This document shows positions 47,595-59,806 of a stretch of DNA of 64,000 nt, piece after piece; the stretch's first letter is position 1; each line of letters starts with the position of its first letter. This DNA is from Anticarsia gemmatalis (Eukaryota > Arthropoda > Insecta > Lepidoptera > Erebidae). The notes below the pieces were generated by a model. The model was not told the DNA's origin. It saw only the letters and a list, made by a program, of their open reading frames with translations, and did not search any database. Both the position numbers and the translations under genes were made by a program. The stretch is from contig NC_134758.1 of NCBI RefSeq assembly GCF_050436995.1, positions 496,001-560,000 of the forward strand, in the 5' to 3' direction.

Positions 47595-48965
47595 CTATTT
47601 CTTGCGGCTTTCTTTGGAGCCTCTGGGCCAACCTCTGGACTTATGGCGGTCTCTAGATTTCGACCGGCTTCTAGTTTTAGAACGGCTCCTAGTTTTTTTT
47701 CGACCCCTAGACTTTGACCGACTCCGCGATTTGTCCAGCTTTCTCTTCGTAGGATTTTTGTCTTTTATTCCTTTCAGTTGACTCTTGGATATCGGTCGAA
47801 CTTCTAGTAGCGGGCGAAGTAGCGGCTTCGGTTTATTTCTTGATTCTGAAAGACTACTCGATCCACTACTTGGTCTTGATCGATTCGTCGACTTGGATCG
47901 AACTTCGGCTTGAGGTCTATCTTTCACCTTTGGACAAATTCTGGGCTTCGAACAGCTACGTGTCCTAGGCCGACTTTTTGTCGTCCGTCCCAGTGACAAA
48001 GACCGCATATGCCGTGAACTCGTAGGTATAGGATATTTTTCTGGAGCCTTACTTTTAGTTTTCGACTGACTTAGAGACTTCGGTTGACTTTCCGATTTAC
48101 CTCTAAATTCAGGGCGGTCTTTAGGTTTTTGTCGAGTGATGGATTTCGATCGACATCTTGTGGGTGATCGAACTCTCGATCTCGACCTGGGTCTCGATTT
48201 CGACCGGGTTTTTGGCACCGATTTAGCTCTCGGCTTGTATGGCCCTCTCGACCGCGCGCGATGTACAGGTGTTCTGGAGGTGGAAGGTTTGGGAGCGCGG
48301 CTCGGACCTGGAGTGGATCGAGTCACAGACTTCGCTCTCGGTTTCGGTAGATCTCTAGGTTTCGACCGACATTTCGAATCTGACCGAACTTTTAATATTG
48401 ATTTTGATCGAACAATTGATTTTGGAAGCGGTGGAGATTTCGATCGGGACGTAGTGGACATACTGGTTGAATCTGTCGTACTAGATGACGATGACGATCG
48501 CTCTTTAGATTTCTTTGCTTTCGATTTAGGTTTTGATTTTGCTCTTGACACAGATCGATTGCGTGATTTAGGGCGAGCCTTCGATTTTGACAAACTTCTC
48601 TGTCTAGTTATACTTCTTGACCGACGTTTCTGTTTAGTCCGATTTTTAGATTTTGATTGACCTTTAGGTTCTGGGGGGGTGCTGGATTTAGATGAACTTG
48701 AAGTAGAACGACCAGGTTTAGTGCGACCGGTGGACTTTCGTCTGTACTTAGGTTTAGAGTGTGTCTTTGATTTAGAGCGATGTCGTGGCTTGGGTCGTTC
48801 TTCGCTCTTACACCGCGGCGGGAGCGTGGGGGTGGTGGCTGTGGGGCTCTTAGACGATGCATCTTGGGCGGGGCTCGGTGCTCCAATAGTGGTATGTGTC
48901 TGTTTCTTATTAAAAAAGCTAGTAGTAAAGTGCGCAAACTGTTCAGCTCGCTGTTTAGACTGTTC
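47595..48965 (-). CDS. RS-rich open frame in frame behind the E(z) stop codon
   Basis: A continuous open frame of 456 codons directly follows the E(z) TGA (48966-48968) in the same frame and ends at TAG 47597-47595. I checked every triplet from 48965 to 48591 and found no stop; the rest is one continuous frame. The first 70 residues are mixed (KQRAEQFAHF, then a Pro/Thr/Ser stretch). The remainder is a long Arg-Ser-Lys-Pro domain with many RSRS/KSKS dipeptide runs, as in splicing-factor RS domains. The first in-frame ATG is at 48461-48459, about 168 codons in, so a separate gene would need upstream exons. Possible origins are stop-codon readthrough of E(z), an alternative transcript, or a long 3' UTR frame. 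Function unknown; RS domains generally bind RNA and other RS proteins. Confidence 0.6.
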   Translation of the reverse strand, partial: EQSKQRAEQFAHFTTSFFNKKQTHTTIGAPSPAQDASSKSPTATTPTLPPRCKSEERPKPRHRSKSKTHSKPKYRRKSTGRTKPGRSTSSSSKSSTPPEPKGQSKSKNRTKQKRRSRSITRQRSLSKSKARPKSRNRSVSRAKSKPKSKAKKSKERSSSSSSTTDSTSMSTTSRSKSPPLPKSIVRSKSILKVRSDSKCRSKPRDLPKPRAKSVTRSTPGPSRAPKPSTSRTPVHRARSRGPYKPRAKSVPKTRSKSRPRSRSRVRSPTRCRSKSITRQKPKDRPEFRGKSESQPKSLSQSKTKSKAPEKYPIPTSSRHMRSLSLGRTTKSRPRTRSCSKPRICPKVKDRPQAEVRSKSTNRSRPSSGSSSLSESRNKPKPLLRPLLEVRPISKSQLKGIKDKNPTKRKLDKSRSRSKSRGRKKTRSRSKTRSRSKSRDRHKSRGWPRGSKESRKK

Positions 48966-51900
48966 TCATAAGAATTCCATTTCTCTTTCTATACCAACGA
49001 ACTTAAGTTGTTCTGTGGGTCCATATCTGTAAAAACAAAATATTGATTAGTTTTGTTCAATGCAAGTTAGTAGAACTTTCTACATGAGTTTAACAGATAA
49101 CCTCCAGTTGCAGCCCAACCTCATATTGTATTGCAACCAACAATACCTTAGTACAAAAATCAACGTACATATCTCATTACTTTTCTTGTGACAAGCCTGG
49201 CTATCTCATCAATGATAAGTAATCACCAGTATATTTACCTGTAATCAAAGAAGAGCTCCTCCCCGGGCTGTATGGCTCGTTTAGCGAAGATGCCGATGCG
49301 ATGGTCACCGTTCACCATCATCACTTTCGCGTAACAGTTGGGGTTGATCGAGTGGTTCGCGAAGCGAATCTTGTTGCCTTTGCGGGTCGCGTCCACCACG
49401 AAATCTGAAATATTTATATTATGAGACTAGTTGGTATGCAATAATATCCAAGTATAATATCAAAAATGTAGGTGTTTATTTCAAAGGTGTTACTTGAAAG
49501 TTTTAAAATAGTATGTTCATTATTTTGCTGTCTGGAACTCTGGATAGAAGAAAAATTGGATTTACACTTACCATTATTAAGATTGAAGAGGAACGAGCAC
49601 ATGTATTTATCATAAACTTTGCCACGGCGATCAGCCTCGTCCTGAAAAAATATAGGAGTTCTTAAATAGTGTCCTTTATCAGGTTTGAAGAATATTCTCA
49701 TGTTGTATTAAGTGTTTTTTTGTACTAACCTGTGATATGATTTCTCCGCAGTATTCTGAAATGAACTCGTTCTTGTGCGCGGCGTCCTTCAGGAATATTC
49801 CCCAACCGGCTACGTCACTCGGCGCGAGAAGTAAGTGTTTATGTAGACCTCTGTAATTAGTAATTTTAGAGTTTTTTTTTAATTTTCAGTTAGACATTGG
49901 ATGGTAATTAACTTGAGAATGCATTATAACTTGATTTGCGTTAAGAAATTTAAGAAAACCAGTGTGAAGGAGTTTTGAATACAATTACTTAATACAAAGA
50001 GTATTATCTAATACAAAAAAAAAATCATTTAAAATAAAGCGCCATTCGTTGTGGGAACATATATGTGCAAATGCGTATATGCATGAACGGTTTCCGTGTG
50101 TGACTGGGTCGGATTATTACGCAGTTTTATTAGTGCAAGGCGCTGGCGGATAACGTCAGTGTTTCAGCGCGGGTTTCCGTGGCATGAAGGTGGGCAACGG
50201 GGTACGTGCGTGATTCGCAGCTCTCCGGCTCCTCGTACCAGAGCATTTTTGTATGGGACTACGCGGGCGTCCGTTTTATGCAGTTTTAGGCCTTACAGAC
50301 AAATATATAGTATATACAATAACAATAATGATTAATTACCTCTGCACAGACACGTTCCGGCAGAACTGTTGTTGCGCCGCATGCCTGGGCGCGGCGCGCG
50401 GCGCGTGCAGCGGTGCGGGAGCATCAGCCCCGCACGCCGTGCACAGGTCGGGGTCACACTCGCGCACGCCGAGGTAGCACGGACACTGCTTCGTGTTGCA
50501 CTGCGCCTTGCAGCGACACCCGGGGAAACGGTTCTGACCTGCACGCACACGCATACTATATTATATCACACGGTAAAAACAAATATTCACATATTTGACA
50601 TCCAAATATGAAAAAGCGGGACCCCAGACTACGAGAGCCTCGGCTCATCTTTATCGCTCCCGCACGACACCTCCGTCCTACAAATACGCGATGCTATCAC
50701 AATCACTCTATGTTCTTGTTCAATACATCGACAACTATTTACAACGCCTCGCCACTACACCCTATCTATAATTCTAGACATAAGTAGCGACTTGGAAGAT
50801 ACCACATATACATCCTTTCTTAGCCCCAAACCTAGCAAGGAATAAAAGTTATAAAAATCATCAAACCTTACCACTTTTTACTTACTCCCTACAACAAAGC
50901 CTATTATACACATTAATCTGCCCTGAAAAAATGCAATACATCTGCAGACCTTATAACCAGATCATAGCAAATGATATGGTTATAAGGTATGTAAAAAAAA
51001 TTATACTTACAATCACTACTGCACTGACAGAATTTCTCGCAGAAGTTCTGTGACTGTAAACACGGACACATGTTGTCACACGGCTGATTCGGATGATCAC
51101 ATGGCGTGTAGTTGTAACTGAAATAGAAAATATTTGTTACTATCCAACACCAGAAGAGCACGAATTCATAAAAACAAAAACGATTCCACTATGACCGCCT
51201 AAAAATCCGAGTGCTGATTGAAATAGTACTACTGGCACGAAAACAGTGTAATTTCTCTTACCACTGACGAAATAGTGTCTCGTCATAGGACAATGGAATG
51301 AATATGGATTAAACCAAGTCTGGATTTACCTACGAAACGGATTTTCAAAATGATGTACTTTAGTATTTGATAGGCTGAATTCACGCATAGGATAGGTACT
51401 CTTAACTCAGAGAAGGTAGGCAGGTGGTTGGTATATATTATGTTTGTCTTACACGTGATGCGAGGCGGAGTCCTTCTTGAGCTGTATCTTGCGGCAGTGC
51501 ACGGACCAGAGGCGGTGCTTCTTCTTCTTCTTGCGCGGCGGGGTCAGTTCCGCCTCCACGCGACACTCCTCCTGGCCCGTGTTGATCCAGTATGTGTATA
51601 CCTGTACACAGAACATTTTGTATGCAGATTACAGCAAATACATAATTTTGGCTCTGTTGTTCTGTTGTTTTAACAGATTTTTTTACCCTTTTAGAGCCCG
51701 AGCATAAGTGTCTTTTTTAGGATTTATTATTTGTAAAAGAACTAAAGATGATGAAGATATGCCCTAAGATGGGCCCTAAGAAAACACGTTTTTTGAATAT
51801 TGCTGTGATTACAAGTAATAATAAACTTAAAACATTACTGTAATTTTCTATGCAACATGAGCATGTACGTACTCAGACGTATACGCTCCTACATATACGT

Positions 51901-54900
51901 CAAAAGTTACACTCATTGCGCAAACCTTGTAGAGGAATATACAAGCGTTAAATACAATTATTCTGTTACCTGTTGGCAAGTCTTGGAGAGCATGAGTTGC
52001 GCGATGGCGCAGTAGTTAGAGATGAACACCTTATGTAGAGCTCTAAACAACGACTGATCAGAGCCCGTCCATTCTGAGTCGATGTCACCCACTGTTAGAC
52101 CTGACACACCCAATACAATATACACATTTTTCAATATCAACACCTTACACCCAAAAACCTCCAAGTGTTGAAACGCCATATTCATCTCTCTTTGAAACAA
52201 AAATTCCGTTTTCCCGATTTCAAAAAGGCGGTTATATGTTCGAATTATTGTGTTTTTATGTATACTAATTGCTTACTCCACCATGTATGAATGGATTTTC
52301 AAAATTCTTTTTTATTCATTTGTTTTTTAGTACTTATAAGACAAAAGTGTTGTTTTTTTTGTTGCACTAAAATCACATCTACGCAGAGTTAGGTAATTGC
52401 GTTTTAGACACTTGGGGTAGAGTGTGATTCTGAATATAAAATTGTGTGACTATATTTACCTAAAGCATTGTAAGCAGGCTCGGTGGGTTCAGCCGGCACG
52501 TCGCTCTGTGGATTGTTGTGACTCTTCGAGCTCCAGTTGCTATTGCTTGAGTTACTATTGCTACCTGCGAGTACAAAATAAGGGATTATATATCCACACG
52601 AAAGAGAAAAGTTCAGTATTGTCCATATTTTAGAGGCTCCTTATACCTTTCTGGAAGCGGTTGCTATCGTTGCTGTCCTCGGAGGAGGCATCGTTGGGCG
52701 AGTCGATGGCGTGAGTCTTGCCCTTGTCCTCCTCGCCCGCCGCCTTCTCGCGGGCCAACTTCTCACGCATGCCTTCCTATAATTACATCATTAAGAAATA
52801 TTGCAACAATGACACATTTTTATGGATAAAACAAAATATATCCCAGGCGGGTAAAATCAAAGCTCTACCCGAAAAAATATGCGTGAATGCGTGTTGGCGT
52901 TAATTTCCGTATTCTATTATTATAAAAAACATGCAATGCGAAAGTTTAAAAGTCATGAATATAAGTAACATTGCATAATTCATTTTTGAAGCATTACACT
53001 GTGATCATAAAAGATAATGGCTTTGGCACTATGTCATTAGAAAAATATAAAACGTTGAAATTGCACTTACCAAAAGCATATAACAATTAGGTCCACAAGG
53101 TTCATTGAAAGGTTTTAGATCGGGTCCCTTTCTCTTAGTCAGGTTGGGACCAGGGTGACACGCCTGCAAACCTGTCACACACACATAAATATATACTGTA
53201 GATATTGTTCTATATAGCAGGCTGGAATATATGATGACCAATGATCATTATGACTGGGCGGTGTAATAAAAATTAGAAGTGAGAAATAAATAATGCTTCA
53301 ATAAAAAATTCAATAACTGATGTGATTTGGGCAATAGGACAATAAATTGTCTATTATATTATATGACAATCTTAGTTACAGTTAAAGGATTAAAATTAAA
53401 CACATAATCATCTTTTTTTTTAAAGAATACTTAATGATTTCGTGAACTTTACTACAAGTTTTTTGTTTAAGTCAAAAGACTGGTATTTTTGTTTAAGTCT
53501 AATGTGAAGGAATATGCCGATTATATAAAAATCTTCATGTAAATTGTCCTGTTCCCAGGTTGACAAAAATAAAGTCTATATGAAAAAGTACGTAAATATA
53601 AGAGCCGCCCAATCATATTTTGAACAAATGAAAATGTACAAACATATATTTTTTTTATTTAGGTTACATTAAGTGAATAGGAAGGTGTATATCTATTAAA
53701 TACATGAATAAAATAATATGATACATGAATCAGCAAATTATATTACGAACAGGCATAGTGTTATTTAGTTTTTATTTAAAAGAAATTTTAATTTGGATAA
53801 ATAAATAGATAGACAGTGATTGGGAGTATATAGTTTGGAAAATTTTATGTAGATGGCACTAGTTTCAGAGAAGTTAAGATAGTTTTATTCAAATTAATTA
53901 AGTACTTATGTTGAGCCTTTTATCATATTTGTACATTGCAAGACTGGGTCCTCACCCAGTCTGAGACCTCTCTCACCATATAAAAACCAAGCTCAACTTG
54001 GTAACTTTGGCTGCAATTTGTAAGCTAAACATTTCAAGATGCACTAGTGCCATTTACCAAATGACTTTCATATTGTTACATGAAAAATATAGGAAATAAT
54101 GTGTGCAAAATAATATTTGATAGTTATACTAGAGATGTATAGTGCAATATTCGTTGTTAGGCCAATTCGATCACATTGTTACACAAATACATATGTTCAC
54201 AGACATAAGCACTGCAAAAATGAACTTTACGCCTTTAGACACAAAACTAATTAATTAATTGAGTTCAAACTATGAATGATTCTTTATTATAATTATTCCT
54301 TTTTCTTTGTTGTATACTAAAGGTGCACGTTCAACCTGCGTTACACAAAAATTTAGTCGATTTTGTCATACATCTCTAGATGTAATAGGAAATTGAAATC
54401 GTTTTTTTTAAGTGAGTTGTACAATAGCGGAAATAATAATAATATCGATGGTTATGTGGTTGTCTGTAACGGCCTTACCTGCCGCCTGACCTCCTGAGTG
54501 CGAACAGAATAACACACTAAGTCAGCCCCTAATATAACTTGACCACGATAATGAGACAAAACTTGTGTCCTAGCTCTGCCCCTGCTTCTGGCATAACTAA
54601 GCGAATATCCGGACTTACGCTAAAAGACTATATAATTTCATCCCAAAATCAAAATAGATCCAAGACTATATTTTACTACTTTATTTCTTGTTTTTCAAGA
54701 AAAGTATTAAGTTAACAAGTGCAACACTTTTTGTTTTCAGTTTATTATTAGAAAAAATATGTGTATGTGAATCACCTAAAAAAACGTAAGCCAGGGTACA
54801 ATATTCAGCCAAATATATGTACTTCTTGTACATTAGGTTAACAAATAACTTCAATGCTGGTTTTTTTAAGTTATATGACCAATAAGAACTTTGCCAGAGG

Positions 54901-57900
54901 CAGGGTCGTGATATTTGCTTCATTATAGCAGTCAAGTATTACATTTCTACATATTATTTATAATATAGTAGATACCTACTGTATATAAGCATATTAAATA
55001 CTTATATAGAATATATTTAAATATTTTACTTATTATAGATCTTATCTATGTATCATATTTATAAGTAAACTAAAACTTCTGAACACAAACTATAGCTTAA
55101 ATTATAGTTCTTATCAGCTTGTATATAAATATTTGTGAATCAATAATCCACAATCACTATTAGGAACCTGCCCAAGAATTCGACTCCTAATCAAAATTTA
55201 GTCACAAAATAATTTGAGAAATTATTTAGTATATCCGAATAATACCGACAATTATTCTTATTAGGTAACCGCCAGCTCAGTAGAAATATGTATATGAAGA
55301 CATCAATATTAGTAGGCGAAGGATATTCATGCCTGAGATATAGTTCCTGCTATACGATAATGATACTGTAATTACTCTGCGTCGCTAATTCACAGCAGTT
55401 TGTGTCTTAGCGGACTCCAGAGACCACGTCAAGGCGGGTATAGCACGCCCTAAATATTTTTTTGAATTGGAATATAGCCGCAGGCCTACGATGAAGTACA
55501 ATATTAAAAACTACCTATTAGAGAAAGTAGTGAGGACTGATGGAGGCGTAACAACCGTGTACGTTCCTTCCCTCCGTCACAACCCTGCAGCGGCTAGCGG
55601 CTATATGCTGACACACAAAATTATTTGACGTGTGCTACGTAATGTCTTGCAATATTGCCCTCATATTGCATTAACTGCAAGATCCGCCCCCGTGTCAGTA
55701 TGTGCCTGTACTCACGGTGCAGGAAGCAGTCGTACTTGAAGCAGCGGCGACAGAAGAGCGTGTGGAAGGAGTGCATGGTCTGTTCGCGCGACACGGACTC
55801 GGCCAGCGGCCCGTCGATGTTGGGCGTGCACTCGGGGGGCAGCGCGTTGGGGTCGCTGCGGGACGTCAGCTCGATGTACCTGCAGAACGTGACTTCAAGT
55901 TATAATGACTTGTGAACAAATATAATAATAAACTCTTGAGCTCGTGAGATGTAAACTTAGTATGTATCGAAATAAACTTTAATCGGTTTAGCAGCATTAA
56001 TTTATTGCCAACTGAACCAAGCAAATTTTTCCAATTTTTTTTTATGTAATGTCCAGTCTCTGGAGTTGGTGGCAATTCTTTATCAAAAACATGGCCATTT
56101 TCAAAAATTCTTCGCGTAATTCACGACATCTACTCACTTCTCTCGAAGTTCTTGTGCAGTTCCTTTATCAGGAAACTGTGTGCTGATAGCCTGGAATATG
56201 GTAAAAATTGGGAACTGCTTCTCATTGACCATCTGCATCTTCTTGTCTATGAATGCGGGTAGTTTCTCCTCCCTCTCCTTGCTACACTCTCCCTTGTCTT
56301 TTTCAACCTCTTTGTCTATGTCTTTAGGCTTTTCTTTGTCTTTCTCCTTGTCTATGTCCTTGGTTTTTTCCTTCTCTTTCTCTTTCAATTTGTCCTTTTC
56401 TTTTTGTTTCTCTTTGTCTAATTCTTTCTGGAAGGGAACATGAGTTTTAATTATCAGTATCTAGGTGATATTTAACCAGACATCAAAATACATCTTTATG
56501 TGTGATGACTGATGTTTTTGACTTTAGGTATTTACTGAATTGAAGATTAATTTCTATACTCAACCCTACTATGCTTCTAGCCTACATTAACTATTTAGAT
56601 GTTTTATTTTGTCACATGTACATGTGAATAACTTTCATAATAACAATGTTTTAGCATATCACAAGAAGATTTGCCACCTGAAATCATCATCGATGACCTT
56701 TCACCTAAATAGAATCTAGCAAGGATTGCAACACCTTTATACCCTAAAATCGGCCTAAATGTAGTTTTACCAAAATAATATCTAACAAGAATTAACTTAC
56801 TTCTTTATCTTTATCCTTGTCCCTCTCCTTGTCTTTCTCCTCCTTAGACAGCCGCGCCTCTCGGACCTCCTTCTCTCTATCGCGACGTTCCTCACTCACT
56901 TCCTCTTTAGTCTGGTAAGACATTAGCGCGTTTACTAGAGCTACGAATAGCTGGTCATCTATGAAGCCGCCTTCTTTGTCACCTGTGGAATGAATTATAA
57001 AACAATTATGAGAAATTCATGGAAATCCCTTATAAGAACACTTCCACCTTAAGTGGAATCTGTTACAGTGTTGTATGAGAAAGCATTTCTTTTGCTTTGA
57101 AGTCACTCCTAGAATGTTGCTTTTGGAGAATAAAATTCCTGTTTTCTCAACTTAATATTTTTGAAAATTATTTATTTCTATATGCTTTAATAAATATTTT
57201 CACATTTAACATTTTTCATGAAATAAACAAAATAAGACAGTGTAAAAATTGTGACTTATAACTCCCAAAACTACATTTAATTTTGTCCTATTATTTAGGT
57301 ATGTTTTTTTCATTGGTTTAAATATATAATTTTGCATATAAAACAGTGAATAGTGACAGAAGCACGACAAGCGTGACAGTGTGAGCAAAGGGCTGTGATA
57401 ATTTTTGATAGAAAAGTATTGTAGCCAAATTCCATGTAATATTTTAAAATACTTTTTATTATGAACCACAGACTTACTAACAAAATGATATGAAGAAAAA
57501 ACCTCTTGTTTATTCAGGTTGCTACAGCTTATTTTAAGCTTATTTTAATATTTGTTAAGCCTGTTCAACAGAGTTACAGAAAGATATTTCTTACAACAAT
57601 TTGAACTAAAATGATCATCATAGAGGCCACACATCCACTGTTTAAGGTACAACTACTTTGTAGCAACAATCATAAGTGACCTAAATGGGTAACTGATTTG
57701 AATTTGATTTGGACAATAAATCAAGCAAAGATGTTTTAAAAATCTACCAATTGGATTAGCTACATTAACCAAAGCTGAAAAAATAGTATTTCTATTGAAA
57801 TTTTATTTTTTTTACACAAATGTCTGGAGAAAAAAGTGGCCTTTACTGCAGTCTGTGGTTCATAACAAAATTTGTACAGCTTACTACAATATATTGCTTG

Positions 57901-59065
57901 ATAAGCTATAAAATCTATACAAGCCAGATGTGTGCACCACACACCAATGTGTATTAGATTCATGTGTCAGTCTCTGGACATTGGAGCCATTATTTGTATG
58001 AGCCTTGCATAACACCAATGTTGGCTCAAATGTTTGATCACATTGTATTGAATTTACAATAATTACTTTAAATGATTTTGTACAAAGCTGACAAACTAGG
58101 AGTTATTTTTTTAATTTCTTTAATAAAATAGGAACCTTTTTATGGTCTAGTTGATATCTTATTTTGTTCATATTTATTTTAACAACATTTATAAAAATAA
58201 ATGATAACCAACTATAGGCATTTCATTTACGATTATTGCTTTGTTATTGAAAGGTTTGAACACATTGTTTATGTAAATATTGGTTTATAAGGCTCAAAAT
58301 TGCGACTCTATGCAAAAAATATGTTATAAAAAAATAATCATGCATAATGGCCCAGTCCACAGACTAAAGAGTAATGATGTTAAGCAGATGTACCATGCAC
58401 TTTCCCGTCGTAGTTCTTTATGAGCTCCTCGATGAATGTACCGTCCTGATCCAGGACCTCGTCTCCCATGTATGGAATGTTGTGCAGTACAGTCTCATCT
58501 TCCACCATGAAGTTCTTCTGGGTAGGAGCCCAGGTGTACATTGTAGGTATTGGGTTAACAGAGTTTATTATTCGTATTGGAACTTGTTGGGTTGTTACGA
58601 CCCCATAGGCTGCAAATAAAATAGGATTTTTGTGTTATTGTGACTAAGTAACTTAGATTTTTTGATTCCAATTCAAATTTTAAAGCTATCTTAATAGTCG
58701 AAAGGCTGCAAAGTGTGCTTCTTACAATCAGTATAGGAGACTTCAGCTCTCTTCATGAGACTCTCATGGTTAGATATCGGTGCGGGCGGCGGCCAAAACG
58801 GTTTTCTTCCCCTTTCATGAGTCTCACTGTCTCGGGCCTCAATTGCCTCCGACATTAACCTTAAATTGCGCGCCCATGCCACCTTTACCTCGTCTGCACG
58901 TTTGAAACGCTAAAACCACAAAATAAACACATGTATCATACAATAATTCATGACATTCTTTGTGTTAGCAGACTTGTTCATCAAATGTACCTTTATTTGG
59001 CGGAGTCTCATGTATTCGCACTTCACACGTTTCTTCCATTCTGCCGAGACTTTAGATTTACTCAT
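48966..59065 (-). CDS. E(z): Enhancer of zeste, PRC2 histone H3K27 methyltransferase
   Basis: Seventeen coding exons: 59065-58991, 58909-58726, 58609-58394, 56982-56801, 56427-56138, 55879-55716, 53171-53071, 52776-52647, 52564-52460, 52100-51970, 51601-51453, 51117-51011, 50538-50340, 49850-49730, 49641-49572, 49404-49239 and 49026-48966. Phases agree throughout (2,451 nt, 816 aa). It is the catalytic subunit of Polycomb repressive complex 2 in the nucleus. The N-terminal EED-binding helix (EYMRLRQIKRFKRADEVK) is present, as are the two SANT-like regions, the cysteine-dense CXC domain (about residues 580-665) and a C-terminal SET domain. SET motifs include GWGIFL, NHSINPNC (about 758-765) and FDYRYG. 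It is longer than fly and human orthologues because of a Lys/Glu/Asp-rich insert at about 190-275. It ends in EREMEFL, the usual position. Confidence 0.95.
53172..55715 (-). other. E(z) intron 6, no recognised feature
   Basis: This 2.5 kb AT-rich intron has no exon with sensible phase and no repeat that I recognise. Confidence 0.5.
56983..58393 (-). other. E(z) intron 3, no recognised feature
   Basis: This 1.4 kb of AT-rich intron holds only short random-looking open frames. Confidence 0.5.
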
Positions 59066-59806
59066 GAGCAAGCAACCCAACTATTTTATGTAAAAAGTAA
59101 AGCCTTGAAACGTATTTGCAATCAAACAAAACAAAATGGAAATTCGTCGAAATTCTCGGCGCGCTGAACCGGTATGAAACTGCCACAGACTCTTGAAGAG
59201 CAACTGTCAAACACATACAGACAAAAATTAACGCCACCAGCTTGGGAGTCGACTAAAAATTGTATATTTACGTGATTGTGTTGAAGGAATAAATTTAAAT
59301 TAATGATTCTATGAATTTTACGATGTTTACAATTTAAATTAAACCACAAAAAAATTTGGAATCGAAAAATAGAAATGTATTGATGTAATCACTACATTCA
59401 TTACTCAGGCAAGAAAATAGAAATCTATATTGTTTATGGGCTTTGAGTAGCGAATGTGTGCGCTGCCATTTTCTATTGAAATAATTATTTCGAAAAAGCT
59501 TATTTGAAAAAAGGTGAGCGTACTATAAAAGGTATTTTTTACATATTCCCTCTTTATTTTGTTCGCTTTACTCGTAACGCATGCTTTATCGGTGCATTTT
59601 CCGCTCCATCTTCGGGTTACGTAATTTTGTTGTTCCTCGTCATTATAAATTATTTACAACGAAACATGAAAAAATGTAATCAATGCACGAGGGTGCCTCT
59701 CGAGCGAGGTATGTAGAGCTGCCTTCTACACCAAAAAGTTATTCTGTTTGTAGGTGTGTGCGCACCTACAAACTGCTGCAGGTTATGCGAGGGGACTCAT
59801 TTAAGT
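59066..59806. promoter_or_regulatory. divergent promoter region, E(z) / TRIR-like gene
   Basis: Start codons on opposite strands are 741 bp apart. The right part probably holds the 5' UTR of the TRIR-like gene. A GT donor at 59709 and an acceptor TTTGTAG at 59747-59753 would define a 45-nt intron. No TATA box or specific binding site can be named with confidence. Confidence 0.45.

Noticed and set aside
48136..48660. 174-aa plus-strand frame opposite the RS region
   Set aside because: Antisense image of Arg/Ser codon repeats; the Asp/Leu/Phe repeats it encodes mirror the RS codons.
48966..48968. Selenocysteine at the E(z) TGA
   Set aside because: As far as I recall Lepidoptera have lost the selenocysteine machinery, E(z) normally ends at this position, and no SECIS-like element was recognised.
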